The notes: generated by a model from the sequence alone, not told the origin. A stretch of DNA of 64,000 bases from Acinetobacter nosocomialis NIPH 2119 (GCF_000368085.1 NZ_KB849239.1:2394170-2458169), one strand, 5' to 3'. Counted from the first letter of the stretch, positions 9,439 through 23,942 are shown. Translations and numbers: made by a program.

Positions 9439-9543
9439 CAATTTACCCACAAGGCGAAAAAGAAAAACCAAGTTTACTCTTTTTCTAGACTCTTGTGGGC
9501 ATCATATCTACAACTATCGCAAAAGCATGATAGGAAATTACTT

Positions 9544-11489
<1,946 letters not shown>

Positions 11490-11741
11490 TTAAGCTCCGA
11501 AAAGGCTTGCTTTGCGCCATTCATCTTTGGTCATCGCACGAATTGTTACGGCATGAACTTCGCCACTTGCAATATAAGTATTTAATGGTGCATAAACTGC
11601 TTGTTGACGGGCAACAGTACGCTTACCTTCAAATTGATCATCCACAATACGGAGGTCAAATTTTCCAGCCTGTCCGCTCACCGCTACTTCCGCTTCAGGA
11701 AAAGCTTCTTTTAAAATTTGAGTGAGCTGTTCACTATTCAT
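11490..11741 (-). CDS. ibaG: BolA-family protein IbaG
   Basis: 83 residues from the ATG at 11741 (MNSEQLTQILKEAF). The BolA fold is recognisable by GQAGKFDLRIVDDQF, the RQQAVYAPLNTYI stretch and the C-terminal HAVTIRAMTKDEW. IbaG (YrbA) proteins partner with monothiol glutaredoxins in Fe-S cluster traffic and are linked to acid stress. It sits immediately before murA as in E. coli and Pseudomonas; the Mla operon that precedes it in those genomes is absent here. Confidence 0.93.
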   Translation of the reverse strand: MNSEQLTQILKEAFPEAEVAVSGQAGKFDLRIVDDQFEGKRTVARQQAVYAPLNTYIASGEVHAVTIRAMTKDEWRKASLFGA

Positions 11742-11833
11742 TGCAAAGACCTCTGGCACAACCTACGGTGTAAAACGAAGTATTTTACTATAACTTTTTC
11801 AAAGAATTCAGTACGTGTTTATATTTTATCAAT

Positions 11834-11862
11834 AAAAAAGAGGCTATATTTCAAGCCTCTCT
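11834..11862 (-). terminator. Terminator after hpf
   Basis: In the minus direction AGAGGCT and AGCCTCT form a hairpin with an eight-base loop followed by six T. It lies about 20 bases after the hpf stop and separates rpoN-hpf from ibaG-murA. Confidence 0.8.
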
Positions 11863-11879
11863 CAATTATTAAAAACTTA

Positions 11880-12218
11880 TTAAATAGAAACAGCAACTTG
11901 TGAATATGTACATTGCATTTTCCGATATTTTAACAATTGTTTTTTTAGTTTTTCAGTCAGTTTTTTAATTGAAGTATACATATCATCTGCTGTTGCTTGA
12001 GCAAATAGTTCAATTCCCGGTAACCGGACTATTGCTTCGGCCACATGATTAGAACTACCTTTATGCGATCGCTTATCAATCTGATGATCTTTGGTTAATT
12101 TAATCTGCATACTATTCACCTGATCAAGATGTTTTGTTAACTGATTAAATTTTGCTTTAATATTTTCTTCTATAGCTGGTGTAATTGCTAAATGATGTCC
12201 ACGAATCGTTATTTGCAT
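11880..12218 (-). CDS. hpf: Ribosome hibernation-promoting factor (short HPF)
   Basis: About 112 residues starting MQITIRGHHLAITPAIEE (ATG at 12218); five extra residues are possible from 12233. This is the RaiA/HPF domain without the C-terminal dimerisation extension of long HPF. Short HPF works with RMF to form inactive 100S ribosomes in stationary phase. It follows rpoN by about 170 bp in the same orientation, the order seen in many proteobacteria. Confidence 0.93.
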   Translation of the reverse strand: MQITIRGHHLAITPAIEENIKAKFNQLTKHLDQVNSMQIKLTKDHQIDKRSHKGSSNHVAEAIVRLPGIELFAQATADDMYTSIKKLTEKLKKQLLKYRKMQCTYSQVAVSI

Positions 12219-12387
12219 AATTCTATCCCTCACCTTTTTGGGTTATATAAAGAAGAACTAAAACGATTTAATGCAATCTAAAAAAGATGATTTGGGACAA
12301 TTAAATCATTCTAGCTACTCCTTTTGGTGAAATTGAAATTTCATTATTTCGTCATAATGAATATCTAGAATAGTCATACTTCAAAAT

Positions 12388-13836
12388 CTAGATCAAGACT
12401 TTTCTTTCGGATGACGATGGAATATGTAACGATTCTCGATATTTTGCTACAGTCCTTCTAGCCACTTCTATCCCTTCATCTTTTAACAAAGCAGCAATTG
12501 CATTATCAGACAATGGTTTACGTGGATTTTCATTGGATACCAACTTTTTAATCATAGCTCGAATGGCGGTAGAGGAAGCCTCCCCGCCTGCTGTTGTTCC
12601 CACGTGACTAGAAAAGAAGTATTTCAACTCAAAAAGTCCACGTGGTGTTAGCATATATTTATTTGTTGTGACCCGAGAAACTGTAGACTCATGTAATTCC
12701 ACTTCCTCAGCAACGTCCCGTAGTACCAACGGTTTCATTGCTTCAGGACCTATTTCAAGAAATGCTTTTTGATGCTCAACAATACAAGTCGCAACTTTTA
12801 ATAAAGTTTTATGGCGCTCATCAATGCTCTTTATAAAATTCTTGGCTTCAAGCATCTGATTACGCAGATATAAATTATCATCACTCTGATCTGCCCTACG
12901 AATCATACTCGAATAAAAAGAATTAATTCTTAGTTTTGGCATCACATCAGGATTTAACTGAACTTGCCAATGTAAATCCTTCTTAGCAACTACTACATCA
13001 GGAATTTGATATTCTGATTCTTGCTTTTCAAAATCCATACCTGGGTAAGGCTTTAGTGTTTTTAGCAAATCAACTGCAAACTTTAACTGATCTTTAGAAA
13101 GACCTGTTTGTTTTAATAATTTATTGAGATCGTTCGCAATCAATAATTCATAATATTGAAGTAGATTTTTAGCTTCTTTTAGATATTTAGTTTCTTTAGG
13201 CAAAAACTCTAACTGAACTTTTAAACATTCGGCAAGATTACGGGCACCAATACCAATTGGATCAAGCCGTTGTATATGCTTTAAAACAACTAAAACTTCA
13301 TCTTCCTCAACGTCTTCCTCAATATTCATATCATTTAATAGATGTTGTACAGCTAAGATTATCTCTTCTATCTCAGCATCTAAAAATCCCTTATCATCTA
13401 AGGCATCCACAATACAATAAGCAATCAACTGATCTATTTTTGAAAAATGCAATAAATTGACTTGTTCTAACATATGCTCTTTAAGTGTCATCTGAACTTG
13501 ACGGTTATCCTCACGCTCTTCAAATTCAGGCGTAGCCAGAGCTGTAGACTGATGGGTATAAATGTCATCCCACTCAGTATCAACAGGTAAATCATCAGGT
13601 AAATGGTTTGCATTTAACTCTGTAGTAAGATCATCTGCCTCTTTTTTTTCTAAAGTGGATAAACTTTCTGCTATTGATTCATCTTCCACTTTTTCAAGTA
13701 ATGGATTACTATCTAATTGAATTTGAATTTCTTGCTCTAATTCTAAACTTGAGAGCTGCAGTAAACGGATTGCCTGCTGCAATTGAGGTGTTAACGATAA
13801 AGAGTTCGCAACTTTCAATCCAACAGATAATTTCAT
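12388..13836 (-). CDS. rpoN: RNA polymerase sigma-54 factor
   Basis: 482 residues from the ATG at 13836 (MKLSVGLKVANSLSLTPQLQQAI). The Gln/Leu-rich region I that contacts enhancer-binding proteins is followed by an acidic region II (about residues 50-110). The core-binding domain and the C-terminal DNA-binding domain come next, including the RpoN box ARRTVAKYRE near the end. Sigma-54 recognises -24/-12 promoters and needs ATP-driven activators. rapZ and npr, which follow rpoN-hpf-ptsN in E. coli and Pseudomonas, are found 44 kb away in this window, and ptsN is absent. Confidence 0.97.
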   Translation of the reverse strand: MKLSVGLKVANSLSLTPQLQQAIRLLQLSSLELEQEIQIQLDSNPLLEKVEDESIAESLSTLEKKEADDLTTELNANHLPDDLPVDTEWDDIYTHQSTALATPEFEEREDNRQVQMTLKEHMLEQVNLLHFSKIDQLIAYCIVDALDDKGFLDAEIEEIILAVQHLLNDMNIEEDVEEDEVLVVLKHIQRLDPIGIGARNLAECLKVQLEFLPKETKYLKEAKNLLQYYELLIANDLNKLLKQTGLSKDQLKFAVDLLKTLKPYPGMDFEKQESEYQIPDVVVAKKDLHWQVQLNPDVMPKLRINSFYSSMIRRADQSDDNLYLRNQMLEAKNFIKSIDERHKTLLKVATCIVEHQKAFLEIGPEAMKPLVLRDVAEEVELHESTVSRVTTNKYMLTPRGLFELKYFFSSHVGTTAGGEASSTAIRAMIKKLVSNENPRKPLSDNAIAALLKDEGIEVARRTVAKYRESLHIPSSSERKVLI

Positions 13837-14115
13837 ATATTTCTCTTTCCAAAAAACAAGCAAAAATCATGCCTATTCATTATTTATAGCATATAGTAAT
13901 GGTTTATCCTATATATTGACTCAGCATTTCATGAGAAAAGTAGTAATTTAATCTTCTAAAATAATATTAAGGTTATTTTGAGTTATATCTAATGATCGAT
14001 TGAGAATAATTAAAAAAGATTATTGCTTCATGAATTATATTTTCACTTTATACCGCTTGTATTTTTCCATATTTTATCGAATTTATATTATTCTTGAAGT
14101 AATCATATGACAAAT
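13837..14115. other. AT-rich gap between rpoN and the rrn terminator
   Basis: No gene or RNA is recognisable. The stretch is AT-rich and must contain the rpoN promoter on the minus strand; I cannot choose a single promoter confidently. Confidence 0.4.
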
Positions 14116-14153
14116 AAAAAAACACCCCCACTCTTTAGAATGGGGGTGTTTGG
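14116..14153 (-). terminator. Terminator of the rrn operon
   Basis: AACACCCCCA and TGGGGGTGTT form a ten-pair GC-rich hairpin with a ten-base loop, followed in the minus direction by a run of T. It lies directly after 5S rRNA. Confidence 0.9.
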
Positions 14154-14161
14154 AATAATGA

Positions 14162-14275
14162 GCTGGCGATGACTTACTCTCACATGGGTAACCCCACACT
14201 ACCATCAGCGCTAAGAGGTTTCACTTCTGAGTTCGGGAAGGGATCAGGTGGTTCACTCTTGCTATGGTCGCCAGC
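14162..14275 (-). rRNA. rrf: 5S ribosomal RNA
   Basis: On the minus strand it starts GCTGGCGACCATAGCAAGAG and ends in the complementary CGCCAGC, closing helix I. The conserved CCCGAACTCAGAAGTGAAAC loop is present. Length is about 114 nt and it ends just before the operon terminator. Confidence 0.96.
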
Positions 14276-14446
14276 ACAACTGTTTATGGATACTTGCTTT
14301 GGTCTTATTAACTGCCGAAGCGTTTTCCAAATCTTTACAGACTGGGCTGATTGAATCTGACTGTGTTCATTTTAGCTAAGCGTTTAACTAAATCAAGTTG
14401 CTTTGTAGATTTATGAATCGATTGATGCTTTATATACAACTGCTTG

Positions 14447-14456
14447 GGTGTTGTAT

Positions 14457-14463
<7 letters not shown>
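14447..14463 (-). other. 23S processing stem, 3' arm
   Basis: In the minus direction CTTGACTATACAAC pairs with GTTGTATAGTCAAG at 17339-17352, forming the long helix that brings the ends of pre-23S together for RNase III cleavage. Confidence 0.75.
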
Positions 14464-17345
<2,882 letters not shown>

Positions 17346-17352
17346 ATACAAC

Positions 17353-17693
17353 CCCAAACAGTCGATGTTACCTACAAGTTAGTAACTTCAACATTTCAGT
17401 TTAGAGCACTGTGTATTTAAACACTGTACAGCTTCAATCTAAATTCATATACCAAAACGCTTGATTCAGTTAATTTGCTAGTTCTCAATTAACTCCAAGA
17501 TCAGAATTACTTCATCTCTCTTTGTTATTGAGTGAACAATTTATTTCAGACTCAATTTTGCCAATCTGTTAATGAATAAACATGCCTTCATCAGGTCATG
17601 CTTAATACTGTGATACTTAAATCACAGAAGTTAATAAATCAAGACCGAAATCTCTATTTACTAATTTCTGTAATCCGAACTTATCTTAAGTTC
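17353..17693 (-). other. Internal transcribed spacer between tRNA-Ala and 23S
   Basis: About 340 bases of AT-rich spacer inside the rrn transcript. No further tRNA was found in it. Long spacers here are usual in Acinetobacter rrn operons. Confidence 0.7.
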
Positions 17694-17769
17694 TGGTGGA
17701 GACTAGGAGAGTCGAACTCCTGACCTCCTGCGTGCAAAGCAGGCGCTCTACCAACTAAGCTAAGTCCCC
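17694..17769 (-). tRNA. tRNA-Ala (anticodon UGC)
   Basis: A 76-nt cloverleaf including an encoded CCA end. The acceptor arm begins GGGGACT and pairs with AGTCTCC; the D-loop is AGCTTAGTTGGTAGAG; the anticodon arm CCTGCTTTGCACGCAGG carries TGC; the T-arm is AGGAGTTCGACTCTCCT. It lies in the 16S-23S spacer as usual. Confidence 0.97.
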
Positions 17770-17824
17770 AGCTTACATCATCAGTCATGTATCTTTTATC
17801 TATAACTTTAACCAGTCAAAGTCA

Positions 17825-17901
<77 letters not shown>

Positions 17902-17914
17902 TCAGATACATCTA

Positions 17915-17940
17915 TGAAGAACAACTTGTTGTGGATTCTT
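17915..17940 (-). other. 16S processing stem, 3' arm
   Basis: The sequence TGAAGAACAACTTG-TTGTGGAT is nearly the reverse complement of 19635-19658, with a small difference in the middle. The two flank 16S and form the RNase III processing helix. Confidence 0.75.
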
Positions 17941-17960
17941 ACCAATCGTCAATCTTTCGT

Positions 17961-19498
<1,538 letters not shown>

Positions 19499-19634
19499 AA
19501 ATCATTTTGCACCTTATTTATAGACAAGGTGCCAATTCTGGCTCATCAATTACTGACTTAAATTTCGCTCAAATAAACTTCGAGTAATTTAAACCAATCA
19601 ATCAATGAAAATTATTTCGATTAATCAATCAGTA

Positions 19635-19658
19635 AAAATCCACACAAGTTGTTCTTCA
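19635..19658 (-). other. 16S processing stem, 5' arm
   Basis: This leader sequence pairs with the segment just after the 16S 3' end (17915-17940) to form the precursor-processing helix. Confidence 0.75.
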
Positions 19659-19709
19659 ATTCTCTTAATGATCTTCTTCCTGGTTCGTCACCAGCAAGCT
19701 AGGTCGGCT

Positions 19710-19737
19710 ATATTACTCTTAATCTCTTAAAAGTCAA
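19710..19737 (-). promoter_or_regulatory. rrn promoter P2
   Basis: On the minus strand TTGACT (19732-19737) and TAATAT (19710-19715) are separated by 16 bp. They are followed by a GC-containing discriminator (AGCCGACC), typical of growth-rate and ppGpp-controlled rRNA promoters. A start near 19703 would give a leader of about 205 nt. Confidence 0.8.
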
Positions 19738-19872
19738 CAGGTAATTTCGATATTTTTAAAACTTACTTCTCAAACCAACTTAACATCAAATTCATCACTT
19801 AAAGCAACCAATCTAATCTCAAGTAACTGTTTTTCAACAAGTTTCTATCTGCATCACCGCCGATGGATGTGC

Positions 19873-19900
19873 ATTATAGACCATTAATATCCCTTTGCAA
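19873..19900 (-). promoter_or_regulatory. rrn promoter P1
   Basis: On the minus strand TTGCAA (19895-19900) and a perfect TATAAT (19873-19878) are separated by 16 bp, about 160 bp upstream of P2. Two tandem promoters are the normal design for rRNA operons. An UP element cannot be judged reliably, although the flanking sequence is AT-rich. Confidence 0.8.
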
Positions 19901-19982
19901 TACCTTTTTAACATCCTACGCATCAACCGATCATTTTTTAGGCTTTTTAGTCATTTTTCTATATTATTTGACCAATTTTACA

Positions 19983-20011
19983 TTGATAATAGCTTATCGC
20001 TTCTGTATTAA
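19983..20011 (+). promoter_or_regulatory. Candidate mlaA promoter
   Basis: TTGATA and TATTAA are separated by 17 bp, with TG directly before the -10 element. It lies about 60 bp upstream of the mlaA ATG and points away from the rrn promoters. Confidence 0.5.
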
Positions 20012-20069
20012 AATATATCTCTATCCAACTGCATATTGAACAGAGCCTGGCTAGCGGTTAAGGAATTAT

Positions 20070-20963
20070 ATGAATTATTCTAATTTACTATTATCGAGCT
20101 TATTAACTGTGGGTCTTTATACCTCAGCACACGCTCAGGAAAATCTTACTGAAGAATCTGCCGCTAGTCCGGAAGATGCTACTTCGACAGAGGCTCAGCA
20201 GGGCCGCCCCCGCTCACAAATTATTAAAGACTTGAAAGCGCTAAAAGCTAAAGATTTAAAAATTAATGCAAACGCTGCTCAACCGGATACAGTAAAAGAT
20301 CCACTACAGTCATTAAACCGTCCGATTTATTCTTTTAATGATATGTTGGATCGTAATATTCTTCGTCCAGTTGCAGTTCAATATAATGAGAAAACTCCAG
20401 AAGATGTGCGTGGCTCTTATCGCCAGTTCCGTAAAAATCTTGGAGAGCCATGGAATGCTGTTAACCAGTTAATTCAAGGACGCCCTGGACGTGCAGCAAA
20501 AACACTCGGCCGATTTACTGTTAATACATTAACAACTTTAGGTTTAGCTGACCCTGCTAGTCGCTTAGGCCTTCCGCCTGAAGATGAAAGCTTTGGTGTC
20601 ACTCTTGGTTATTATGGCGTTCCTTCTGGGCCATTTTTAATGTTGCCTTTCTTTGGACCGAGTACATTACGTGATGGGATTGGCTTAGCTGTAGATTCTC
20701 AGGCTCGTCCACAAAAGTACATCATGGATAACCAAGATGGTCTTTACTGGTCAACTAATGTCTTACAGGCCATTGATACACGTGCTCAATATCTAGATTT
20801 GGATCAAACCATACAAGGTGATCAATATGCGATGATTCGCGATTTGTATCTCCAACGTAAGGCTTTCCAAATTGCTGAGAAAAAAGGTAATTCAGCAGAC
20901 GTATCTTTTATTGATGATGACGAATCTGAAGATGTACCAGATGATAGTCAAACTAAAAAATAA
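20070..20963 (+). CDS. mlaA: MlaA/VacJ-family outer-membrane phospholipid removal protein
   Basis: 297 residues. MlaA removes misplaced phospholipids from the outer leaflet of the outer membrane and passes them to periplasmic MlaC. Family motifs are visible: DPLQSLNRPIYSFNDMLDR, a GEPWNAVNQLIQG stretch, GRFTVNTLTTLGLADPAS, and YGVPSGPFLMLPFFGPSTLRD. AAGGAATTAT upstream supports this start. MlaA is normally a lipoprotein, but this one has a plain signal peptide ending near TSAHA, no lipobox and no cysteine anywhere. The N-terminal extension (about residues 25-75) is acidic then Lys-rich, and the tail is acidic. It is not beside other mla genes here. Confidence 0.93.
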   Translation: MNYSNLLLSSLLTVGLYTSAHAQENLTEESAASPEDATSTEAQQGRPRSQIIKDLKALKAKDLKINANAAQPDTVKDPLQSLNRPIYSFNDMLDRNILRPVAVQYNEKTPEDVRGSYRQFRKNLGEPWNAVNQLIQGRPGRAAKTLGRFTVNTLTTLGLADPASRLGLPPEDESFGVTLGYYGVPSGPFLMLPFFGPSTLRDGIGLAVDSQARPQKYIMDNQDGLYWSTNVLQAIDTRAQYLDLDQTIQGDQYAMIRDLYLQRKAFQIAEKKGNSADVSFIDDDESEDVPDDSQTKK

Positions 20964-20972
20964 TTAAAGAAG

Positions 20973-21022
20973 AAATCAAGGTATTGTACTCTTCATATAA
21001 AAAGGCAATACCTTGATTTTGA
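20973..21022 (+). terminator. Terminator after mlaA
   Basis: AAATCAAGGTATTG and CAATACCTTGATTT form a perfect 14-pair stem with a 19-base loop, followed by TT. The right arm overlaps the likely -35 region of gigA. Confidence 0.65.
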
Positions 21023-21040
21023 TCATACATCCTCTATGAT
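21013..21040 (+). promoter_or_regulatory. Candidate gigA promoter
   Basis: TTGATT and TATGAT are separated by 16 bp, about 40 bp upstream of the gigA start. It is embedded in the right arm of the mlaA terminator hairpin. Confidence 0.5.
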
Positions 21041-21078
21041 GGATAAAGTGATCTTGTAAAAGGACTACCATATCTTCT

Positions 21079-22047
21079 ATGTATTTTATTAAACCGACCC
21101 GCTCTATCCCTTTCTTAGAGCAAGCTCTGGAAGCATTACCAGACTTACAAGTCATTCACATAGATGATCTCGATTTATATGATCCAACAATTATCGCAAT
21201 TGCAGATGTACAAGATTTCCTGACTCATAAATGGCGTTTACCTACCATTGTGATTGCTTTTGAACATGAAGGTAGTGCTTTAGCTCAAGCATGGGAAGCA
21301 GGTGCTCTTGCGGGATGGGTATGGAACCAGTTACCTCAAGATTTAAACAAGGCATTAACAAGGATTGATGCTCAATATAAACGCAATCAAGATAGTCGCG
21401 ATTTACCTTCCGCCGCAGAATTGCAAAAACGTTTATTACCAAATCCTATTGATTTATTAAATTATGAAGTTGAAACTTTTTTTCAACCTTCCGCCTATCT
21501 ATCAGGTGACTGGTATGATTATTGGAAATTAAATGATAAAGAGGTTTTATTCTATCTTGCCGATGTATCGGGACACGGTGTTACAAGCAGTTTATTAACT
21601 TCATGGATGGCTGCCTTTCATGGTCGTTCAAAAACACCGCGACAGTTGATTAAAAAATTAAATGGAATGTTAGTTCAAGAGAATATTGAAAAACATATTA
21701 CGATTGTAGTTGGTATTTTAAATCTGGAAACACATAGCCTTCGTTGGTCTAGTGCAGGTCACTACCCTCCTCCAATTATTTTTGAACCTAATCAACCTCC
21801 AAAAATTTTAACAACTAGTAGCTTTCCTTTGGGTTTAACTGACGAACTAGAAGTTGAAGAACACGTTTGCACATTAAATCGCCATGCACGTTTCATAGTT
21901 TGTTCAGATGGAGCATTAGAACCATTTGATGGCGGATTGAATGATCAATTTCAACAATTGGTTCAACATTTGCAAAATCAATCATTCCAAGCCCCTGATC
22001 ATGTTGCTGATGACATTGCCATCTTTAGTCTTTGTCGAATGAATTAA
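21079..22047 (+). CDS. gigA: PP2C/SpoIIE-type serine phosphatase (GigA-like)
   Basis: 322 residues. Residues 1 to about 115 look like a degenerate receiver domain (the stretch PTIVIAFEHEGSALAQAWEAGA resembles its second half). The PP2C-type phosphatase domain follows, with the metal-binding acids present: SGDWYD, DVSGHG, SDGALE and the terminal DDIAIF. RsbU/SpoIIE-type enzymes dephosphorylate STAS-domain partners; the next gene encodes one. In A. baumannii such a pair was named GigA/GigB and reported to control stress survival, antibiotic tolerance and virulence; I assign the name from domain content and gene order. The ribosome binding site is poor (AGGA 14 bases upstream). Confidence 0.85.
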   Translation: MYFIKPTRSIPFLEQALEALPDLQVIHIDDLDLYDPTIIAIADVQDFLTHKWRLPTIVIAFEHEGSALAQAWEAGALAGWVWNQLPQDLNKALTRIDAQYKRNQDSRDLPSAAELQKRLLPNPIDLLNYEVETFFQPSAYLSGDWYDYWKLNDKEVLFYLADVSGHGVTSSLLTSWMAAFHGRSKTPRQLIKKLNGMLVQENIEKHITIVVGILNLETHSLRWSSAGHYPPPIIFEPNQPPKILTTSSFPLGLTDELEVEEHVCTLNRHARFIVCSDGALEPFDGGLNDQFQQLVQHLQNQSFQAPDHVADDIAIFSLCRMN

Positions 22048-22149
22048 TTTAAAAATCAAACAATTAAAAAATATACGACTTAAGGACTCTTGAGTCTGAG
22101 ATGGCACTATGTGATAATTTTTCTATCCTTCTCTGAAAATGGCATTTAT

Positions 22150-22671
22150 ATGTCAACAGGTCATGTTGAATATGCAAGTTTAAATGGAACGCATATTTTC
22201 AAACTTATTGGTGAAGTGCGAGCCCATTCTTGTATAAGTCTAGACAAACTTTTAAACAGAATTGAACAGCAAGAGAATGTTGTTGGTGCAATCGTTGATT
22301 TAACCCAAACAACATTTATTGATAGTACTGTATTAGGTATCTTAGCTAAGCTAGGTTTAAAACTGAAACAGACTCATCATATTCAAGCTGTGATGCTATC
22401 TACCAATCCAGATATCACAACCTTAGCCAACAGCATGGGGCTAGGGCAGGTTTTTGTCATTCTGAATTATTGTGGCGATCCTAACGTTTGTACTTTAACG
22501 TTAACGGATGAACACATTACTCATAATGCGATGTTAAGAACTGTTCTGGATGCGCATAAGACATTGATGAAACTCAATGCAAATAATCAGAATATGTTTG
22601 AGCCACTTGTTAAGCAATTGCAGAAAGAACAAGATACGCTTGAACAAGTATCTGATAAGCAAAATGCCTAA
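22150..22671 (+). CDS. gigB: STAS-domain anti-sigma-factor antagonist (GigB-like)
   Basis: 173 residues if started at MSTGHVEYASLNG (ATG 22150). A TTG at 22090 with AAGGA just before it would add twenty residues outside the STAS fold. The domain core DLTQTTFIDSTVLGILAKLG contains the usual phosphorylatable Ser/Thr (residues 59-60 here). The C-terminal part past residue 110 is longer than in minimal STAS proteins and helical. It is the expected substrate of the phosphatase encoded 100 bp upstream; its sigma or anti-sigma partner is not in the window. Confidence 0.85.
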   Translation: MSTGHVEYASLNGTHIFKLIGEVRAHSCISLDKLLNRIEQQENVVGAIVDLTQTTFIDSTVLGILAKLGLKLKQTHHIQAVMLSTNPDITTLANSMGLGQVFVILNYCGDPNVCTLTLTDEHITHNAMLRTVLDAHKTLMKLNANNQNMFEPLVKQLQKEQDTLEQVSDKQNA

Positions 22672-22697
22672 ATTTTATTGCTAATCGGGATTTGTAT

Positions 22698-23522
22698 ATG
22701 ACTCTTGTTTCAGCTGTTCAAATGAATTCTCAAGATGACATTGAAAGCAACTTTCAAATAATTGAGTCATTGATTCAGCAAAGCAAGGCTCAAAATGCTA
22801 GCTTAATTGTTTTTCCCGAGAACTTTGTATGTTTCGCTGCTGGTAAACAGCGTGAAACAGCTGAGCAATTTGAATCGATCCAGCAAAGACTTGAAAAACT
22901 TGCGCATCAATATCAAATCTGGATTGTTGCAGGTACTCTGCCCTGCCCATTCCGTCCAGATGGATCTATCATTCAAGATGGCCGTGTGCGTACAGTAAGC
23001 TTATGTATCAGTCCTGAAGGTACAGAAGCACGATACGACAAAATACATTTATTTGATGTACAAGTTGGCGATGCTGTTGGTGGATATCAAGAATCCCGTT
23101 TCTTTGAGCCTGGAACAGACGTTGTAGTCACATCTACTCCTTTTGGCAATATCGGCCTAATGGTATGTTATGACTTGCGTTTTCCCGAGTTAGCTTTAAC
23201 CCTCAGACAACAAGGCGCTCATCTATTGACTGCTCCAGCAGCATTTACCTATACAACAGGACAAATGCACTGGCAGCTGTTGTTGCAAGCACGTGCAATG
23301 GATAGCCAATGCTATGTTTTAGGAGCGGCACAACAAGGTTGGCATGGGGAAAAACGTCAAACTTGGGGACATGCAGGAGCAACTGATAGCCGTGGACAAA
23401 TTTTAAGTATGATTGAACATGAAGGTAATGGTTTAATTACTGTACCTTTTGATTTAGCTGCTCAAGAACTTGTTCGCACTTCAATGCCTTTAATGACTCA
23501 TCGTAAATTAATTCACTATTAA
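22698..23522 (+). CDS. Carbon-nitrogen hydrolase (Nit/omega-amidase-like)
   Basis: 274 residues of the nitrilase superfamily. The catalytic Glu (VFPENFV), Lys (RYDKIHLFDV) and Cys (GLMVCYDLRFPE) are all present. Closest subgroup by motif is the Nit1/Nit2 type, which in bacteria often acts as deaminated-glutathione amidase, a metabolite-repair enzyme; the exact substrate cannot be fixed from sequence. The ATG at 22698 is preferred to a TTG two codons earlier. It follows gigB by 26 bp, so is probably cotranscribed. Confidence 0.9.
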   Translation: MTLVSAVQMNSQDDIESNFQIIESLIQQSKAQNASLIVFPENFVCFAAGKQRETAEQFESIQQRLEKLAHQYQIWIVAGTLPCPFRPDGSIIQDGRVRTVSLCISPEGTEARYDKIHLFDVQVGDAVGGYQESRFFEPGTDVVVTSTPFGNIGLMVCYDLRFPELALTLRQQGAHLLTAPAAFTYTTGQMHWQLLLQARAMDSQCYVLGAAQQGWHGEKRQTWGHAGATDSRGQILSMIEHEGNGLITVPFDLAAQELVRTSMPLMTHRKLIHY

Positions 23523-23536
23523 AAGCTTAATTATTC

Positions 23537-23914
23537 ATGTGGAAATACTTATTTAGCATTTTTTGCTTAGGGGCAAATATTCACTGTTACGCAGCGGATT
23601 TCGGTGCAACAAATCATTTTGTTTCTCCAAATTTACAGCTTAAACAAAATACTTTTCCACCTACTCCAAAAAATATTCCTCTTCCTGCTTTTGGGCAACG
23701 AATTATTGGCTGGGGAACTGGTGCTGAAGGTGCAAGACAACGTTTAGAAAATATTCAACCAGCTGATGTTTCTATGATAAAAAAACAAGGCACAACCTTG
23801 GAAATGATTACAGCTTGGCAGGATTTTTACGAACAAGAGCAACAACGCGATGAGAACAATCCAACTGCAAGATACCGTGCTCGTTTAATGAAAAAAATTG
23901 CTGACCTCTGGTAA
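23537..23914 (+). CDS. Small secreted protein of unknown function
   Basis: 125 residues. A hydrophobic N-terminus (WKYLFSIFCLGANIHCYA) looks like a cleaved signal peptide. The mature part is about 105 residues with many Pro and Asn, then a charged helical C-terminus (QDFYEQEQQRDENN). No family was recognised. It begins 14 bp after the nitrilase-type gene and ends just before a terminator, so it is likely the last gene of the gig transcript. Confidence 0.75.
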   Translation: MWKYLFSIFCLGANIHCYAADFGATNHFVSPNLQLKQNTFPPTPKNIPLPAFGQRIIGWGTGAEGARQRLENIQPADVSMIKKQGTTLEMITAWQDFYEQEQQRDENNPTARYRARLMKKIADLW

Positions 23915-23942
23915 TTGTTTCAAATTCATATTTTAAAGTTAA

